DNA of 64,000 bases from Arthrobacter agilis (GTDB lineage Bacteria > Actinomycetota > Actinomycetes > Actinomycetales > Micrococcaceae), in contig NZ_NFSC01000022.1 of the NCBI RefSeq assembly GCF_002157505.1, positions 1-64,000 of the forward strand. Reading direction: 5' to 3'. Positions 43,255 to 52,972 of the stretch are shown piece by piece. Position numbers and translations under genes: made by a program. Positions within the stretch are counted from its first letter, which is position 1. The number at the start of each line of letters is the position of its first letter. The notes under the pieces are model-generated. The model saw nothing but the letters and a program-made list of their open reading frames with translations, ran no database searches and had not been told where the DNA came from.

Positions 43255-44087
43255 CCGAAGATGGAGCGGATCACGGCGAAGATCCCGTAGCAGATCAGGC
43301 CGACGGCGATCGCCGTCAGGACATAGACGCCCATCGGGTGGTACTGGAGCGCCTTGAGGCTGCCGTCCAACCCGGTCGATTCCTGCGGGTTGCGGTCCAG
43401 GCCGGCGATGACGAACAGGCTGCCCACGAGGAGCAGCGCGCACCCCTTGGCCACGTGCCCCACGACGCCGAAGACCTCGATGACCCGCCCGCGGTGCGTG
43501 TCCTCGAACTTCCTGAGTTCCGGCCGGAAGGTGCGGCGGATGCCCTTGACCACGAAGTGCACGCCGATCCCGAGGACGACGCCCGCTGCGACGAACACGA
43601 GGACGACCCCGAAGTTCGAGGTCAGGAGGGACCGTGTGAAGTCGACGGTGGATTCCGAGGAGTCGGGGCCGTCGCCGAGGGCGAAGCGCGCGAACGTACC
43701 GGCCATGGAGCCGTAGATGAGGACGAGCGAACCGGATGAGATGTGCTTGCCGATCCGCTTCCCGGTGGGGAGATGCCGCGCGCGCAGCGTCGCTTCGCTG
43801 AGCTGCCACAGCGCCAGGCCGGCGCAGCCGACCGCGCAGACCCAGAGGATCGGTGTTCCGAACTGCCCCTCGGCGACCTCCTCGAGCGCGCCCGTCGGCT
43901 CGGCCTCACCGTTGCCGCCGAAGGCGAGGCGCAGTGCGATGGCGCCGATCAGGACATGTACCAGTGCGAGCGCCGCGAACCCGAGCCGTGCCGTGACATC
44001 GAGCGCACGGGTATCGGAGGCCTGCTCGATGGCGTCCGCGGCCCGGCTGGGCAGGCTCTGCGGGTCCGCACTGCTGTCCGTCGTCAC
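43245..44087 (-). CDS. DUF1206-domain membrane protein
   Basis: A 280-residue protein with six hydrophobic helices arranged as three repeated pairs (ARLGFAALALVHVLIGAIAL, VFGVVGHVAKGCALLLVGS and others). This matches the triplicated DUF1206 layout; its function is unknown. GTG at 44087 is chosen because GGGAGG lies 6 bases before it. The C terminus FGRM* falls inside the first unit of the 12-bp repeat array. Confidence 0.82.
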   Translation of the reverse strand: MTTDSSADPQSLPSRAADAIEQASDTRALDVTARLGFAALALVHVLIGAIALRLAFGGNGEAEPTGALEEVAEGQFGTPILWVCAVGCAGLALWQLSEATLRARHLPTGKRIGKHISSGSLVLIYGSMAGTFARFALGDGPDSSESTVDFTRSLLTSNFGVVLVFVAAGVVLGIGVHFVVKGIRRTFRPELRKFEDTHRGRVIEVFGVVGHVAKGCALLLVGSLFVIAGLDRNPQESTGLDGSLKALQYHPMGVYVLTAIAVGLICYGIFAVIRSIFGRM

Positions 44088-44237
44088 TGCATCCTCCCGG
44101 CGCCGTCGTCCAGGCGCCGTCCCTCGGGAGGACGGTCGCCGCGGTAGTTGCTCAAGCATAGGAGAACCAACGGTGCCGGAGGCAGCGGATGCGCAGGCTT
44201 GTGCCCGCAGGCCGGAGGGGCTTCCCGTTCCGCGACG

Positions 44238-45002
44238 TCAGGAGGACCGTGCAAGCCGTTCCTGAAGTGCTGCCCGTACCAGTTCCGCACCGCCCTGGCC
44301 GCCATAGTTCGCTGCGAAGCGCGGATCGGAGACGTACATGTCCCCCAGCCCCCGGACGTACTCCGCCGACGGGGAGCCGTCCTCGTCGGCGGGCACGCCG
44401 GGAATGCCGGAGAGCCACTCGATGTGCTGCCGGGCGAGTGCCTGCGCCTCATCGCCGGCCGGAGTCGCTCCCCGCGAAGCAGCGTCCGTCCAGCCCTTGT
44501 TGAGGTCGGCGACCTTCCTCGAGAACGCCTCCTTCTCGTCGTCGGTCTTGCCGCGCCACCAGGAATCGCCCTGCGCGTAGGCGTCGGGTCCCCACCGCTC
44601 CTCGACCTCGTCCCTGTGAAGCGCGTTGTCGAATCCGTCGAACATCTTCTCTGGCATGGGTTCTTCTCCTCGTTCGAGGGCCTCCACCGTTGTGAGGACC
44701 GCATTGATCTGCCGGTCGAGCCGGTGCTGCTCGCCACGGAGGTAATCGAGATGGATCCGCAGAGCCGCTGCGGCGCCGTCCGGAGCGCCGCCGTCGATCA
44801 CCGCGCGGATCGCCGGCAACGGCAGTCCGAGCGATCTCAACAGCAGGATGCGCTGGAGCCGCACCATGGCCGCCGAGTCGTAGTACCGGTAGCCGTTCGC
44901 CCCGACGCGGGACGGTTGGAGCAGTCCGATGTCACCGTAGTGGCGCAGCGTGCGGCTCGTGGTGCCGGCCAGCCGGGCGACGGCGGTGATGGGGTAGTCC
45001 AC
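44238..45002 (-). CDS. MerR-family regulator with TipAS-type C-terminal domain
   Basis: A 254-residue regulator. The MerR helix-turn-helix and wing are at residues 1-75 (YPITAVARLAGTTSRTLRHYGDIGLL, NGYRYY). A coiled-coil dimer helix follows, then a TipAS domain (KMFDGFDNALHRDEVEERWG, DSWWRGKTDDEKEAF) that binds peptides or antibiotics in TipA. GTG at 45002 is preferred over ATG at 45026 because GGAAGGAG sits 5 bases upstream. Its own promoter at 45048-45078 has the MerR layout, so autoactivation is likely. Confidence 0.88.
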   Translation of the reverse strand: MDYPITAVARLAGTTSRTLRHYGDIGLLQPSRVGANGYRYYDSAAMVRLQRILLLRSLGLPLPAIRAVIDGGAPDGAAAALRIHLDYLRGEQHRLDRQINAVLTTVEALERGEEPMPEKMFDGFDNALHRDEVEERWGPDAYAQGDSWWRGKTDDEKEAFSRKVADLNKGWTDAASRGATPAGDEAQALARQHIEWLSGIPGVPADEDGSPSAEYVRGLGDMYVSDPRFAANYGGQGGAELVRAALQERLARSS

Positions 45003-45047
45003 CTGTTCTCCTTCCGTTCCCGGCATCCAGGTGCACCGGCGCTACCC

Positions 45048-45078
45048 ACAGTAGGAGTTGACGCAGCGTCAAGGTCAA
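45048..45078 (-). promoter_or_regulatory. MerR-type promoter of the TipAS regulator
   Basis: On the minus strand, TTGACC (45078-45073) and TACTGT (45053-45048) are separated by 19 bp. The spacer holds the perfect palindrome TTGACGCTGCGTCAA (45058-45072). A 19-bp spacer with an internal dyad is the standard layout for MerR activators. Confidence 0.8.
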
Positions 45079-45199
45079 GGGAGGAATCTGGGCCCGGGCA
45101 GCGGCGGATGGCCCGCGGGCTGCCTTCGCCCGCACGGCACCCCGGGAAGGTCCGGCCACCTGCGGTGGACGGACCGGTCAGCCGGCGACGATCAGGAAA

Positions 45200-45472
45200 T
45201 CAGCTGTACCAGAACCACTGCGGCGGGCGCCATGATGCCGGAACCGTATGGGCGTTGAAGGTGCCGCACTCGGAACAGGTGTAGCTTGCGCTTGCCGCGA
45301 TCAGGTCGGGGGAGTGTTCCGCCTGCCGCGCGGGGACGAATTCCTCGAAGATCAGGTACTCGTCGGTTCCGCACCGGGGGCAGGACGGTGCCTCACCCGT
45401 ATCCATCTGGAGGAAGGTGGAGCCGCTCGTGCGCAGGCTCCGCCCGGAATCGATTGTTGTCATTACACTCAC
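45200..45472 (-). CDS. Small zinc-ribbon-like protein
   Basis: A 90-residue protein. CPRCG and CSECG pairs, 35 residues apart, form a probable zinc ribbon, and the C terminus is aromatic (PASWRPPQWFWYS). The start is uncertain: GTG at 45472 or the ATG three codons on. It stands alone and the function is unknown. Confidence 0.6.
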   Translation of the reverse strand: MSVMTTIDSGRSLRTSGSTFLQMDTGEAPSCPRCGTDEYLIFEEFVPARQAEHSPDLIAASASYTCSECGTFNAHTVPASWRPPQWFWYS

Positions 45473-45615
45473 CGTTTCAGTCTTGCAACCGACGCTGGAA
45501 GCAAGTAGGAAGGGTACTTGTATCTAAAATATAGACGCGCGCCCCGCGTTGCGGAAGGTAGGGTCACGTGCTGCCCTCCGGGGATGCCGTGCCCTCCGGC
45601 TGGCACAATGTCCGT

Positions 45616-46035
45616 ATGACGGCCAGACCCCCGAGATCAGCAGCGGCACTCCCGCCCGAGCAGGCGGGCCCGCTCCGGCGTGCTCTCACCGACAGCGCTG
45701 ACGTCACGGTCTTCGTGGACGGCACCGCCCACCGGCTTCCCCCCGAGGCGCAGGCCGCCGTCGTCGATCTGCTTGCCCGGTTGTCCGACGGCGACGCCGT
45801 CCAGGTGACCTCGGTGGCCGAGCTGCTGACCACCTCCCAGGCGGCCGAACTCGCTGGGATCTCGCACAGCTACCTGCGCAAGCTCACGGACGCCGGCACC
45901 CTTCCCGTCGAATACCGCGGCTCCCACCGGCGCCTCCGGAGGTCCGACGTCGAGGAGTGGCTCCGAAGCCAGTTGCGGCGCACTGATCCGTCTGTCGCGC
46001 CCGCTGGCCGAGAGCCGGCGGATCCGCCGTCGTGA
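45616..46035 (+). CDS. Helix-turn-helix (excisionase/antitoxin-like) protein
   Basis: A 139-residue protein. A C-terminal MerR/Xis-like helix-turn-helix is clear: LLTTSQAAELAGISHSYLRK, with GSHRRLRRSDVEEWL. The N-terminal half has VFVDGTAHRLPPEAQAAVVDLLARL, as in antitoxins paired with PIN-domain toxins. No toxin gene follows, since the next gene is on the opposite strand. It may be an orphan antitoxin or a regulator. ATG 45616 is chosen on N-terminal similarity; an in-frame start at 45568 exists. Confidence 0.7.
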   Translation: MTARPPRSAAALPPEQAGPLRRALTDSADVTVFVDGTAHRLPPEAQAAVVDLLARLSDGDAVQVTSVAELLTTSQAAELAGISHSYLRKLTDAGTLPVEYRGSHRRLRRSDVEEWLRSQLRRTDPSVAPAGREPADPPS

Positions 46036-46068
46036 CAGCCGTGCGAACCGCGCTCCCGGCGGCAGGCA

Positions 46069-47691
46069 TCACACCGTGAGGCCGCGTCGCCGGAACAGGT
46101 ACACCGCGGCCCCTGCCCCGGCGAGGGCGATAACCGACATGACCAGGGCAGCTGTGAGGTCGAACGGCTCGACGGGCATCGCCGCGGAGTGCCGGAAGGG
46201 GCTCACATCCTGCAGCCAGGCAGGCAAGCCCAGCAGTTCACCGAACTGGCCCAGGACCAGTCCGCCGGCCAGCATCCCCCACCCCAACGGGATGCTCAAA
46301 CTGGGCACTGCTGCGAAGAGGACCGCCGCTGCCGCGGTGAACACGCCGGCGGCCGGTACGTGCGCCAGAGCAGCAGCCACGAGAAGGCCTGGAGGGTCGT
46401 TCACCACGCCGGAGAAAGCAAGGCCGACGGTCGCTGCCGTCCCGGCCGCCACGGCCACGACCACCGCAGAAGCCGCGGCGAGCAGCAGGTTGGCACCAAG
46501 CCATCGTGCTTTGGAACGGGACGTGGAGAGGAGAAGTTCCGCTCGGCCCTCGGCTTCCTCCGCGCGCAGGCGCAACACCGCCTGAATGCCGGCGGCGGCC
46601 GCCAGGACTCCGGCAATGCCCAGCAGGGCTGTGATGAATACATCGATGATCTCCGCCCGGCTTCCAGGGACGAGTCTGCTGATCAGCTCCCGGAGCGAAT
46701 CGTTGCCGCCCATCACATCACTGACCACCGGCCCGAGCCCCCCGGCGATCCCTCCCAGCAGGGCTGCGAAAACGCACCATCCGATCAGGGTGGGCCACTG
46801 TTGGCGCCACGCCAGGCCCAGGAATGAGTCACCCCCGACGCCGGCACGAGCCCTGCCTGCAGGTTCGACCAGCAGGCTGGCGCCCAGGTCCCTACCCTTT
46901 CTGATTCCTAGTACGGTGACGGCCAGAGCGACGGCGACTCCCGTCAGAACCAACAGCGGTGCGGGATCGGCGACCGAAAAGGGCCGGGAGCGTTGGCCCC
47001 ACCCGATAGGTGAGAGGAGCGAGAGCCACGCGCTGGTGACCTGGGTGAGATCGGCGCTCGAGGTGCCGAACGCATCACCGATGCCGCGAAGGAAATATGC
47101 CACACCGACCAGACCCGCGGCCGCACCGTTGGCGGATCGCCCTGAGGGCATGACCTGCGCGACAGCCGCTGCCACGGCCACGAAAAAGACTCCGACAGCG
47201 CCGACGGCGGCCCCTGCCGTGAGTACCCCGACACCGCGCAGCCCTGCGAGGGCGAAACCGGCGGCTACGGACAGAGCCAGGACTAGATTCACGACCGACC
47301 CCAGAATCAGGGTGGCCGCTAGTGACGCTGCCCGCGGTATCGGCACGGAGCCGATGAGTTCCGCGCGTCCGAGCTCCTCATCAGTGCGGGTATGCCGGAT
47401 CACCAGGAAGGTGCTCATCAGTGCTGCGAGTACGGCGGTGAAGGCATAGCCCTGGAAGAACACCACTGCTCCGATGCCGGTCCCGTCGGGCAGGCCGCGG
47501 ATGAACAGGAACGCCGGGCTCGCCGTGGCCATGCTGACGATCGCCGCCCGATCGGCCTCATCCGCGAATTCCGTGGCCACAGCACCTGCTACTGCGAATG
47601 CCAGAACGGCGATGCCCAGGATCCAGACGGGCAGGACTACCCGGTCCCTGCGTGCCTGGATCAGCGCGAGGTCCCTGACGCCGGACATCAC
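46069..47691 (-). CDS. ABC exporter permease (polyketide/antibiotic-export type)
   Basis: A 540-residue membrane protein with about twelve helices in two similar halves, the layout of actinobacterial exporter permeases of the Tcmp/antibiotic type. No ATPase motif is present. Its ATG at 47691 overlaps the stop of the ATPase gene by 4 bases. With that ATPase it forms an exporter; the cargo is unknown. Confidence 0.82.
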   Translation of the reverse strand: MMSGVRDLALIQARRDRVVLPVWILGIAVLAFAVAGAVATEFADEADRAAIVSMATASPAFLFIRGLPDGTGIGAVVFFQGYAFTAVLAALMSTFLVIRHTRTDEELGRAELIGSVPIPRAASLAATLILGSVVNLVLALSVAAGFALAGLRGVGVLTAGAAVGAVGVFFVAVAAAVAQVMPSGRSANGAAAGLVGVAYFLRGIGDAFGTSSADLTQVTSAWLSLLSPIGWGQRSRPFSVADPAPLLVLTGVAVALAVTVLGIRKGRDLGASLLVEPAGRARAGVGGDSFLGLAWRQQWPTLIGWCVFAALLGGIAGGLGPVVSDVMGGNDSLRELISRLVPGSRAEIIDVFITALLGIAGVLAAAAGIQAVLRLRAEEAEGRAELLLSTSRSKARWLGANLLLAAASAVVVAVAAGTAATVGLAFSGVVNDPPGLLVAAALAHVPAAGVFTAAAAVLFAAVPSLSIPLGWGMLAGGLVLGQFGELLGLPAWLQDVSPFRHSAAMPVEPFDLTAALVMSVIALAGAGAAVYLFRRRGLTV

Positions 47692-48590
47692 AGGACCTTG
47701 GATTCGCCGTAATGGCTCAGGAACAGGGATTCCAGGGAGGGCGGTGAAACGCTCAGGCCGCTGATCCGGGCTGCCGCGATCACGTCCAGAACGGTTGCGA
47801 GGTCGGAGGCGTCGACGTCGAACTCGACGAGGTCCCCGTCGGTGAGGACGTTCTGCACCCTGGGCAGGGCTGCCAGCAGTCCGGCATCGGTCCCCTCGAT
47901 GCGGAAATGGGTGAGTTTGAGATGCCTCAGCTCAGCCAGGGTCCCCGATTCCACGGTCCTGCCGGAACGGATGATCGTGACCCGGTCACAGAGTTGCTCG
48001 ACTTCGCTGAGGATATGGCTGGAGAGCAGAACCGTGGCACCGTCGTCGCTGACGCGCCGGACCTGCCGGCGGAACACCGATTCCATCACCGGGTCCAGTC
48101 CGGCACTGGGCTCGTCGAGCAGATAGAGCTGGGCCGGGCGGGCGAACGCCGCGATGAGTGCCACCTTCTGCCGGTTGCCTTTCGAATACGTCCGGGCCTT
48201 GCGCCGCGGATCGAATTCGAACTCGTCGATCAGTTCCCGGCGCAACCGTTCCTCGGAGCCGCCGCGCAAGCCTGTGAGCAGGTCGATGACTTCCCCGCCG
48301 GACAAGCTCGGCCATAGGCTCACATCTCCGGGAACGTAGGCGATGTTTTGGTGAGTGCGAACCGGTTCCCGCCAGGGATCCAGGCCGAACACGCGTGCCG
48401 TGCCCGAGGTCGGGCGGATGAGGCCGAGGAGCACCCGCAAGGTTGTTGATTTGCCGGCCCCATTAGGACCGAGGAATCCATGGACCTCTCCCGGACGGAC
48501 GCGCAGATCAAGGGCGTCCAGAGCGCGGGTCCTGCCGTACGTCTTCACAAGCCGTGTGGCGTCGATGACCGGATCTGATGCTGACGTCAT
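47688..48590 (-). CDS. ABC exporter ATP-binding protein
   Basis: A 300-residue ATPase of the daunorubicin-resistance (DrrA-like) type. Walker A is GPNGAGKST, the signature region YSKGNRQKVALIAAFA carries Lys-Gly-Asn in place of Ser-Gly-Gly, and Walker B is LYLLDEPSAGLD, followed by LLSSHILSEVEQLCDRV. ATG 48590 is chosen as the start of the usual N terminus; the frame continues 10 codons upstream. It is the first gene of a two-gene exporter operon. Confidence 0.88.
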   Translation of the reverse strand: MTSASDPVIDATRLVKTYGRTRALDALDLRVRPGEVHGFLGPNGAGKSTTLRVLLGLIRPTSGTARVFGLDPWREPVRTHQNIAYVPGDVSLWPSLSGGEVIDLLTGLRGGSEERLRRELIDEFEFDPRRKARTYSKGNRQKVALIAAFARPAQLYLLDEPSAGLDPVMESVFRRQVRRVSDDGATVLLSSHILSEVEQLCDRVTIIRSGRTVESGTLAELRHLKLTHFRIEGTDAGLLAALPRVQNVLTDGDLVEFDVDASDLATVLDVIAAARISGLSVSPPSLESLFLSHYGESKVL

Positions 48591-48779
48591 GGTGGGTACG
48601 TTTCCTCGGTCCAGTGACAACGACCGAGGCGGCTGCCAAGGCGTTCCGCGGTCACATCATCCCGCGGGCCGACCAGGCTTCCCGGCTCTCCGAGCCACAG
48701 TGTACGCGCGGTCCAACGCGCTGGGAAGGAGCCCCGATAGCCGGCCGTCAGCCCGACACGTGGGCCGGACCGGACCAGG

Positions 48780-50123
48780 TCACAGGCGGCGGTCCTCCTC
48801 GTAGACGTCCGGGATGCCGTCGCGGTCGGTGTCGATGGCCTCTTCCGCCTCCACGGCGCGGTACTGACGGTTGCGGATGCCCAGCACTGCCGAGGCGAGG
48901 ACGGCGGCCAGCAATGACGCGGCGAGGATCCCCACCTTGGCGTGGTCGTCGTGGACGCTGCCCTGGCCGAAGCTCAGCTCCGCCACGAGGAGTGAAACCG
49001 TGAAGCCGATCCCGGCCAGAAGGGACATGCCGAACACATCGATCCACTTGAGGGACCGGTCCAGGGAGGCTTTGGTGGCCTTGGTGAGGAGCCACGTCGT
49101 CCCGAGGATCCCTGCCGGTTTTCCCAGCACCAGAGCAACGATGATGCCGATGGCTACAGGGTCGGTCACCGCCGAGACCAGACCGCTCCAGCCACCCACG
49201 GCGACACCGGCGGAGAAGAATGCGAAGACAGGAACCGCGATGCCGGCGGAGATCGGCCGGAACCGGTGTTCGAAGATCTCCGAGAGGCCAGGACCAGCTG
49301 AAGGGCCGCCGCTCGCCTGCGACCGGATCACCGGGACTGCGAACCCCAGCAGTACCCCGGCGACCGTGGCATGGATGCCGGATGCATGCACCAGAGCCCA
49401 GGTAGCCATGCCGAGGGGAAGCAGGATGATCCACGCCGCGGCCGGTCTGGTCCCGAAGAAACGGCGGTACTTCTGAGCCAGGACGGTGTAGACCACCAGT
49501 GGGACCAGCGCCAGCAGCAACGGACCGGCCTGGATCTCGCTTGTGTAGAAGATCGCGATGATGCTGATGGCGATCAGGTCGTCGACCACTGCCAGGGTGA
49601 GCAGGAAGACCCGCAGCGCACTGGGCAGGTGGGAACCGATGATGGCCAGCACGGCTACGGCGAAAGCGATATCCGTGGCCGTAGGGATGGCCCAGCCGCG
49701 CAGTGTCTCGGGATTGGCGAGGTTGATCAGGGCATAGATGACTGCCGGAACCACCACACCTCCGACGGCCGCCGCGATGGGTACTACGGATTTACTGAAC
49801 TGGCGGAGATCCCCGGCCACGAATTCACGTTTGAGCTCCAGCCCGACGAGGAAGAAGAAGATCGCCAACAGGCCGTCGGCAGCCCAGGCCCCCAGGCTGA
49901 GGCGTAGGTGCCAGGGCTCATAGCCGATGCGGAAGTCGCGCAATCCGAAGTAGCTGTCGGACATCGGGGAGTTCGCCCAGATCAGGGCAAGGACTGCTGC
50001 GGCGACCAACAGGATGCCACCGACGGTCTCCTTCCGCAGGATCTCGCCGATGCGCAGTACTTCGGCGTAGCTGCCCCGTCCCAGAACGGGGGAACGGGGA
50101 GGAGTAGGCCGATTTTCACTCAT
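48780..50123 (-). CDS. nhaA: Na+/H+ antiporter NhaA
   Basis: A 447-residue membrane antiporter. The paired ion-binding aspartates lie in [43 protein letters not shown] and [15 protein letters not shown] are typical. About twelve helices are visible, and the C-terminal tail ([17 protein letters not shown]) is longer than in E. coli and calcium-loop-like. It expels sodium in exchange for protons and is transcribed alone. Confidence 0.92.
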   Translation of the reverse strand: MSENRPTPPRSPVLGRGSYAEVLRIGEILRKETVGGILLVAAAVLALIWANSPMSDSYFGLRDFRIGYEPWHLRLSLGAWAADGLLAIFFFLVGLELKREFVAGDLRQFSKSVVPIAAAVGGVVVPAVIYALINLANPETLRGWAIPTATDIAFAVAVLAIIGSHLPSALRVFLLTLAVVDDLIAISIIAIFYTSEIQAGPLLLALVPLVVYTVLAQKYRRFFGTRPAAAWIILLPLGMATWALVHASGIHATVAGVLLGFAVPVIRSQASGGPSAGPGLSEIFEHRFRPISAGIAVPVFAFFSAGVAVGGWSGLVSAVTDPVAIGIIVALVLGKPAGILGTTWLLTKATKASLDRSLKWIDVFGMSLLAGIGFTVSLLVAELSFGQGSVHDDHAKVGILAASLLAAVLASAVLGIRNRQYRAVEAEEAIDTDRDGIPDVYEEDRRL

Positions 50124-50276
50124 GAAGGTGTCCTAAACATTGGCTCGACAAAGAACATGCCGACCAGACTTCCCGGCTCACCTGCGGCCAGTCTACCGGC
50201 TTCACGTTGCGGCCCCATGGCCGGCGGACGTCCGCGGGGCGGGCAGCCGCTCCCGACCGTTCCCGTGACTACCGTT

Positions 50277-51656
50277 CTAGGACTGCTCGAAGCGCGGGCG
50301 GGACCGCCAGCGCCGGGCCTTGAGTGCGAGGTGCAGTTCCAGCCGCACCATCCCGCCCAGCGGGTCCGCGCCGACGACCGACCGGATGCGCGCCAGCCGG
50401 TTGTAGACGGTGCTGCGGTGCAGGTGGAGCTGCGCCGCGACATCCTGCACCGACCCGTTCTTGTCGTAGAGCAGTTCGAGGACCGGCAGGAGCTCGCCCA
50501 CGCGGTCCGCGTCGCTCAATTCCGCGAAGTGCACACTGCCGTGGGCGGGTGCCTGCCAGCCCACGGCGCCGAGGAACTGGTAGACGCCGATATCCGCGTA
50601 GGAGGACACGTCGCCGAGCTGCGGATCCACCGCGGCCGCCTGCACAGTGTGCTGCGCCTGGGAGAAGGAGTCTGCAAGGCCCCGATGATCAGCTGAGGAT
50701 TCGCCGAGCCCGAGCACGACGCGCCCCGCGGGGCGCCCGGCTCGCTTGGGCACCTCGGCGCGGTACCGGTCGAGGACCTCCTGCAGCGCCCTGCGCCCGA
50801 TGTCCGGGGCACACAGCAGGACGGAGAAGGTGGAGGCTCCGGCACTGAACAGGACGGGCGCGACGCCGACGGTCGCCTGGAGCGCGAGGGTCCGCTGAAG
50901 GAGGGCGGCCTCGTGCGGATCGTGTCCGTCGCCCGTCCCCAGCGGCTCCGTCCGCTTGCTTGCCGTCCTTCCCGCCCGGGAGCCCGGCAGCGACCCCCTG
51001 GCCGTCCCTTCCGGTGCAGCCGCCCTGTCCGGCCCCACGCCGGTCAGCTCGTGCACCACGGCCACGCGCCAGGGACCGCCACCGAGTTCGCGCCAGCCGC
51101 GGAGGTCTTCGATCGCAGCGGCGACACCACGGCAGGCTGCGAGGAACGTCGCCTCCCGCTGCGTCCGGCGCTCGGAGGACGCCGTATCCGTCTCGAGGAG
51201 CAGTTCGGCGAGGCGGTCGATGGTCGGCCGGACGGCCGGCAATGCCGCCAGGATCCCGGACGCCGGATCGTCGTCCGACTGCTGCTGCACCCACAGGTAA
51301 CCGACCCGGAAACCGCGCACCAGCAGCGGGACGCACACACGTCCCAGCATGCCGAGCTCCTCGTTCGCCGGTACGGCAACCGCTCTCACGGCCTGCGCGA
51401 TCCCGTGGCGGAGCTGCCACTCGCTCACGTCCGCAGGGACCTTCTTGCTCAGCAGGAAATTCACCCTGACCCGGTCGGCCGAGGTCTGGTGACTGCTGTA
51501 GGCGAGGAGCACGCCGTCGGGGTCCTCGAGGGAGAGGCCGCGGCCCAGCTTCTGGGCGATCGACTCGACGACGTCCTCGATGACCTGGTTCTGCACAGCC
51601 CAACAGTAGATGGGCGGAACCCAGCGGGCGACATCTGCCGCTCTCGAACGCGACAT
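50277..51656 (-). CDS. PucR-family transcriptional regulator
   Basis: A 459-residue regulator. The C-terminal PucR helix-turn-helix is SVQDVAAQLHLHRSTVYNRLARI, preceded by a GGDEF-like CdaR domain (APVLFSAGASTFSVLLCAP, GRVVLGLGE). The N-terminal region is GAF-like. It is divergent from alanine dehydrogenase. In Bacillus subtilis the PucR-type AdeR activates ald, so the same relation is likely here (inference). The start could be GTG at 51596. Confidence 0.85.
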   Translation of the reverse strand: MSRSRAADVARWVPPIYCWAVQNQVIEDVVESIAQKLGRGLSLEDPDGVLLAYSSHQTSADRVRVNFLLSKKVPADVSEWQLRHGIAQAVRAVAVPANEELGMLGRVCVPLLVRGFRVGYLWVQQQSDDDPASGILAALPAVRPTIDRLAELLLETDTASSERRTQREATFLAACRGVAAAIEDLRGWRELGGGPWRVAVVHELTGVGPDRAAAPEGTARGSLPGSRAGRTASKRTEPLGTGDGHDPHEAALLQRTLALQATVGVAPVLFSAGASTFSVLLCAPDIGRRALQEVLDRYRAEVPKRAGRPAGRVVLGLGESSADHRGLADSFSQAQHTVQAAAVDPQLGDVSSYADIGVYQFLGAVGWQAPAHGSVHFAELSDADRVGELLPVLELLYDKNGSVQDVAAQLHLHRSTVYNRLARIRSVVGADPLGGMVRLELHLALKARRWRSRPRFEQS

Positions 51657-51859
51657 CTGTCGATGGCGCCCGGGGTGAACGCGTGCTAGTGGTCCAGCTC
51701 ACACGGCGTCAGGTCCGCGAAATGACGGGCACGAGACCCAGCCGAACCGGCGAGGGCCTGCGCGGAGGTGCCCCTTGTTCGTCCGGGAACCGCCGCGCGC
51801 TTGAGGTCCTGTCCCTATTCTGGAGCTACCCCGCCCACCCCGATCCCGTGGAGAACCCA

Positions 51860-52972
51860 ATGATCATCGGCGTCCCCAAAGAAGTGAAGAACAACGAGTT
51901 CCGTGTCGCCATCACCGCATCGGGCGTGCACGAGTTCGCAGCCCACGGGCACACCGTGCTGGTCGAGCGGGGAGCAGGTGTCGGCTCCAGCATCACCGAC
52001 GCGGAGTACGAGGCTGCGGGCGCGGAGATCGTCGACGCCGCCGACGACGTCTGGGCGCGCGCGGACATGGTCCTGAAGGTCAAGGAGCCCATCGCCGCCG
52101 AGTACCACCGGTTCCGCAAGGGCCTCATCCTCTTCACCTACCTGCACCTGGCCGCGGAGCCCAACCTGACCCGGGCGCTCCTCGACTCCGGGGTGACGGC
52201 CATCGCCTACGAGACGGTCCAGGACGGACGGACGTTGCCCCTGCTCGCCCCGATGTCCGAGGTCGCCGGCCGGCTCTCCGTGCAGGTGGGCGCCCAGGTG
52301 ATGACCGCCCCCGCCGGCGGCCCCGGACTGCTGCTCGGCGGCGTCGCAGGCGTCCGTCCCGCCAAGGTGGTCGTCCTGGGAGCCGGCGTCGCCGGCACCA
52401 ACGCGACCACCATGGCCGTGGGCACGGGCGCGGAGGTCACCATCCTCGACATCAACATCGCACGGCTTCGCGAGCTCGACGCCCTGTACTCGGGCCGCGT
52501 CAAGACCGTCGCATCGAACTCCCTGGAGATCGAGAAATCCGTGCTCGAGGCCGACCTCGTCATCGGCTCCGTCCTCATCCCGGGAGCACGGGCGCCGAAG
52601 CTCGTGGCGAACGCGCTCGTGGCGCGCATGAAGCCCGGCAGCGTGCTCGTGGACATCGCGGTGGACCAGGGCGGATGCTTCGAGGACTCGCGCGTCACCA
52701 CGCATGAGGACCCTACCTTCCCCGTGCATGGTTCACTGTTCTACTGCGTGGGCAACATGCCGGGCGCCGTTCCCAACACCTCGACGTACGCCCTGACCAA
52801 CGTGACCCTCCGCTACGCCGTCGCGCTCGCGGACAGGGGCGTCCGCGCCGCCTTCGAGGCGGACCCGGCGCTTGCCCGCGGGCTGAACGTCGCGTCGGGC
52901 AAGGTCGCGCATCACTCCGTATCGGAGGCACACGGTCTCGACCTGGCCGAGGACTGGCGGGCACTGGTCTAG
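51860..52972 (+). CDS. ald: Alanine dehydrogenase
   Basis: A 370-residue NAD-dependent enzyme that interconverts L-alanine and pyruvate plus ammonia. It has the N-terminal IGVPKEVKNNEFRVAITASG, the active-site HLAAEPNLT region, GRLSVQVGAQVM and the Rossmann VLGAGVAGTNA. ATG 51860 follows GGAGA; the longer frame from 51683 is rejected because its extension is not conserved-looking. Its 3' end overlaps the convergent oxidoreductase by 4 bases. Confidence 0.93.
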   Translation: MIIGVPKEVKNNEFRVAITASGVHEFAAHGHTVLVERGAGVGSSITDAEYEAAGAEIVDAADDVWARADMVLKVKEPIAAEYHRFRKGLILFTYLHLAAEPNLTRALLDSGVTAIAYETVQDGRTLPLLAPMSEVAGRLSVQVGAQVMTAPAGGPGLLLGGVAGVRPAKVVVLGAGVAGTNATTMAVGTGAEVTILDINIARLRELDALYSGRVKTVASNSLEIEKSVLEADLVIGSVLIPGARAPKLVANALVARMKPGSVLVDIAVDQGGCFEDSRVTTHEDPTFPVHGSLFYCVGNMPGAVPNTSTYALTNVTLRYAVALADRGVRAAFEADPALARGLNVASGKVAHHSVSEAHGLDLAEDWRALV

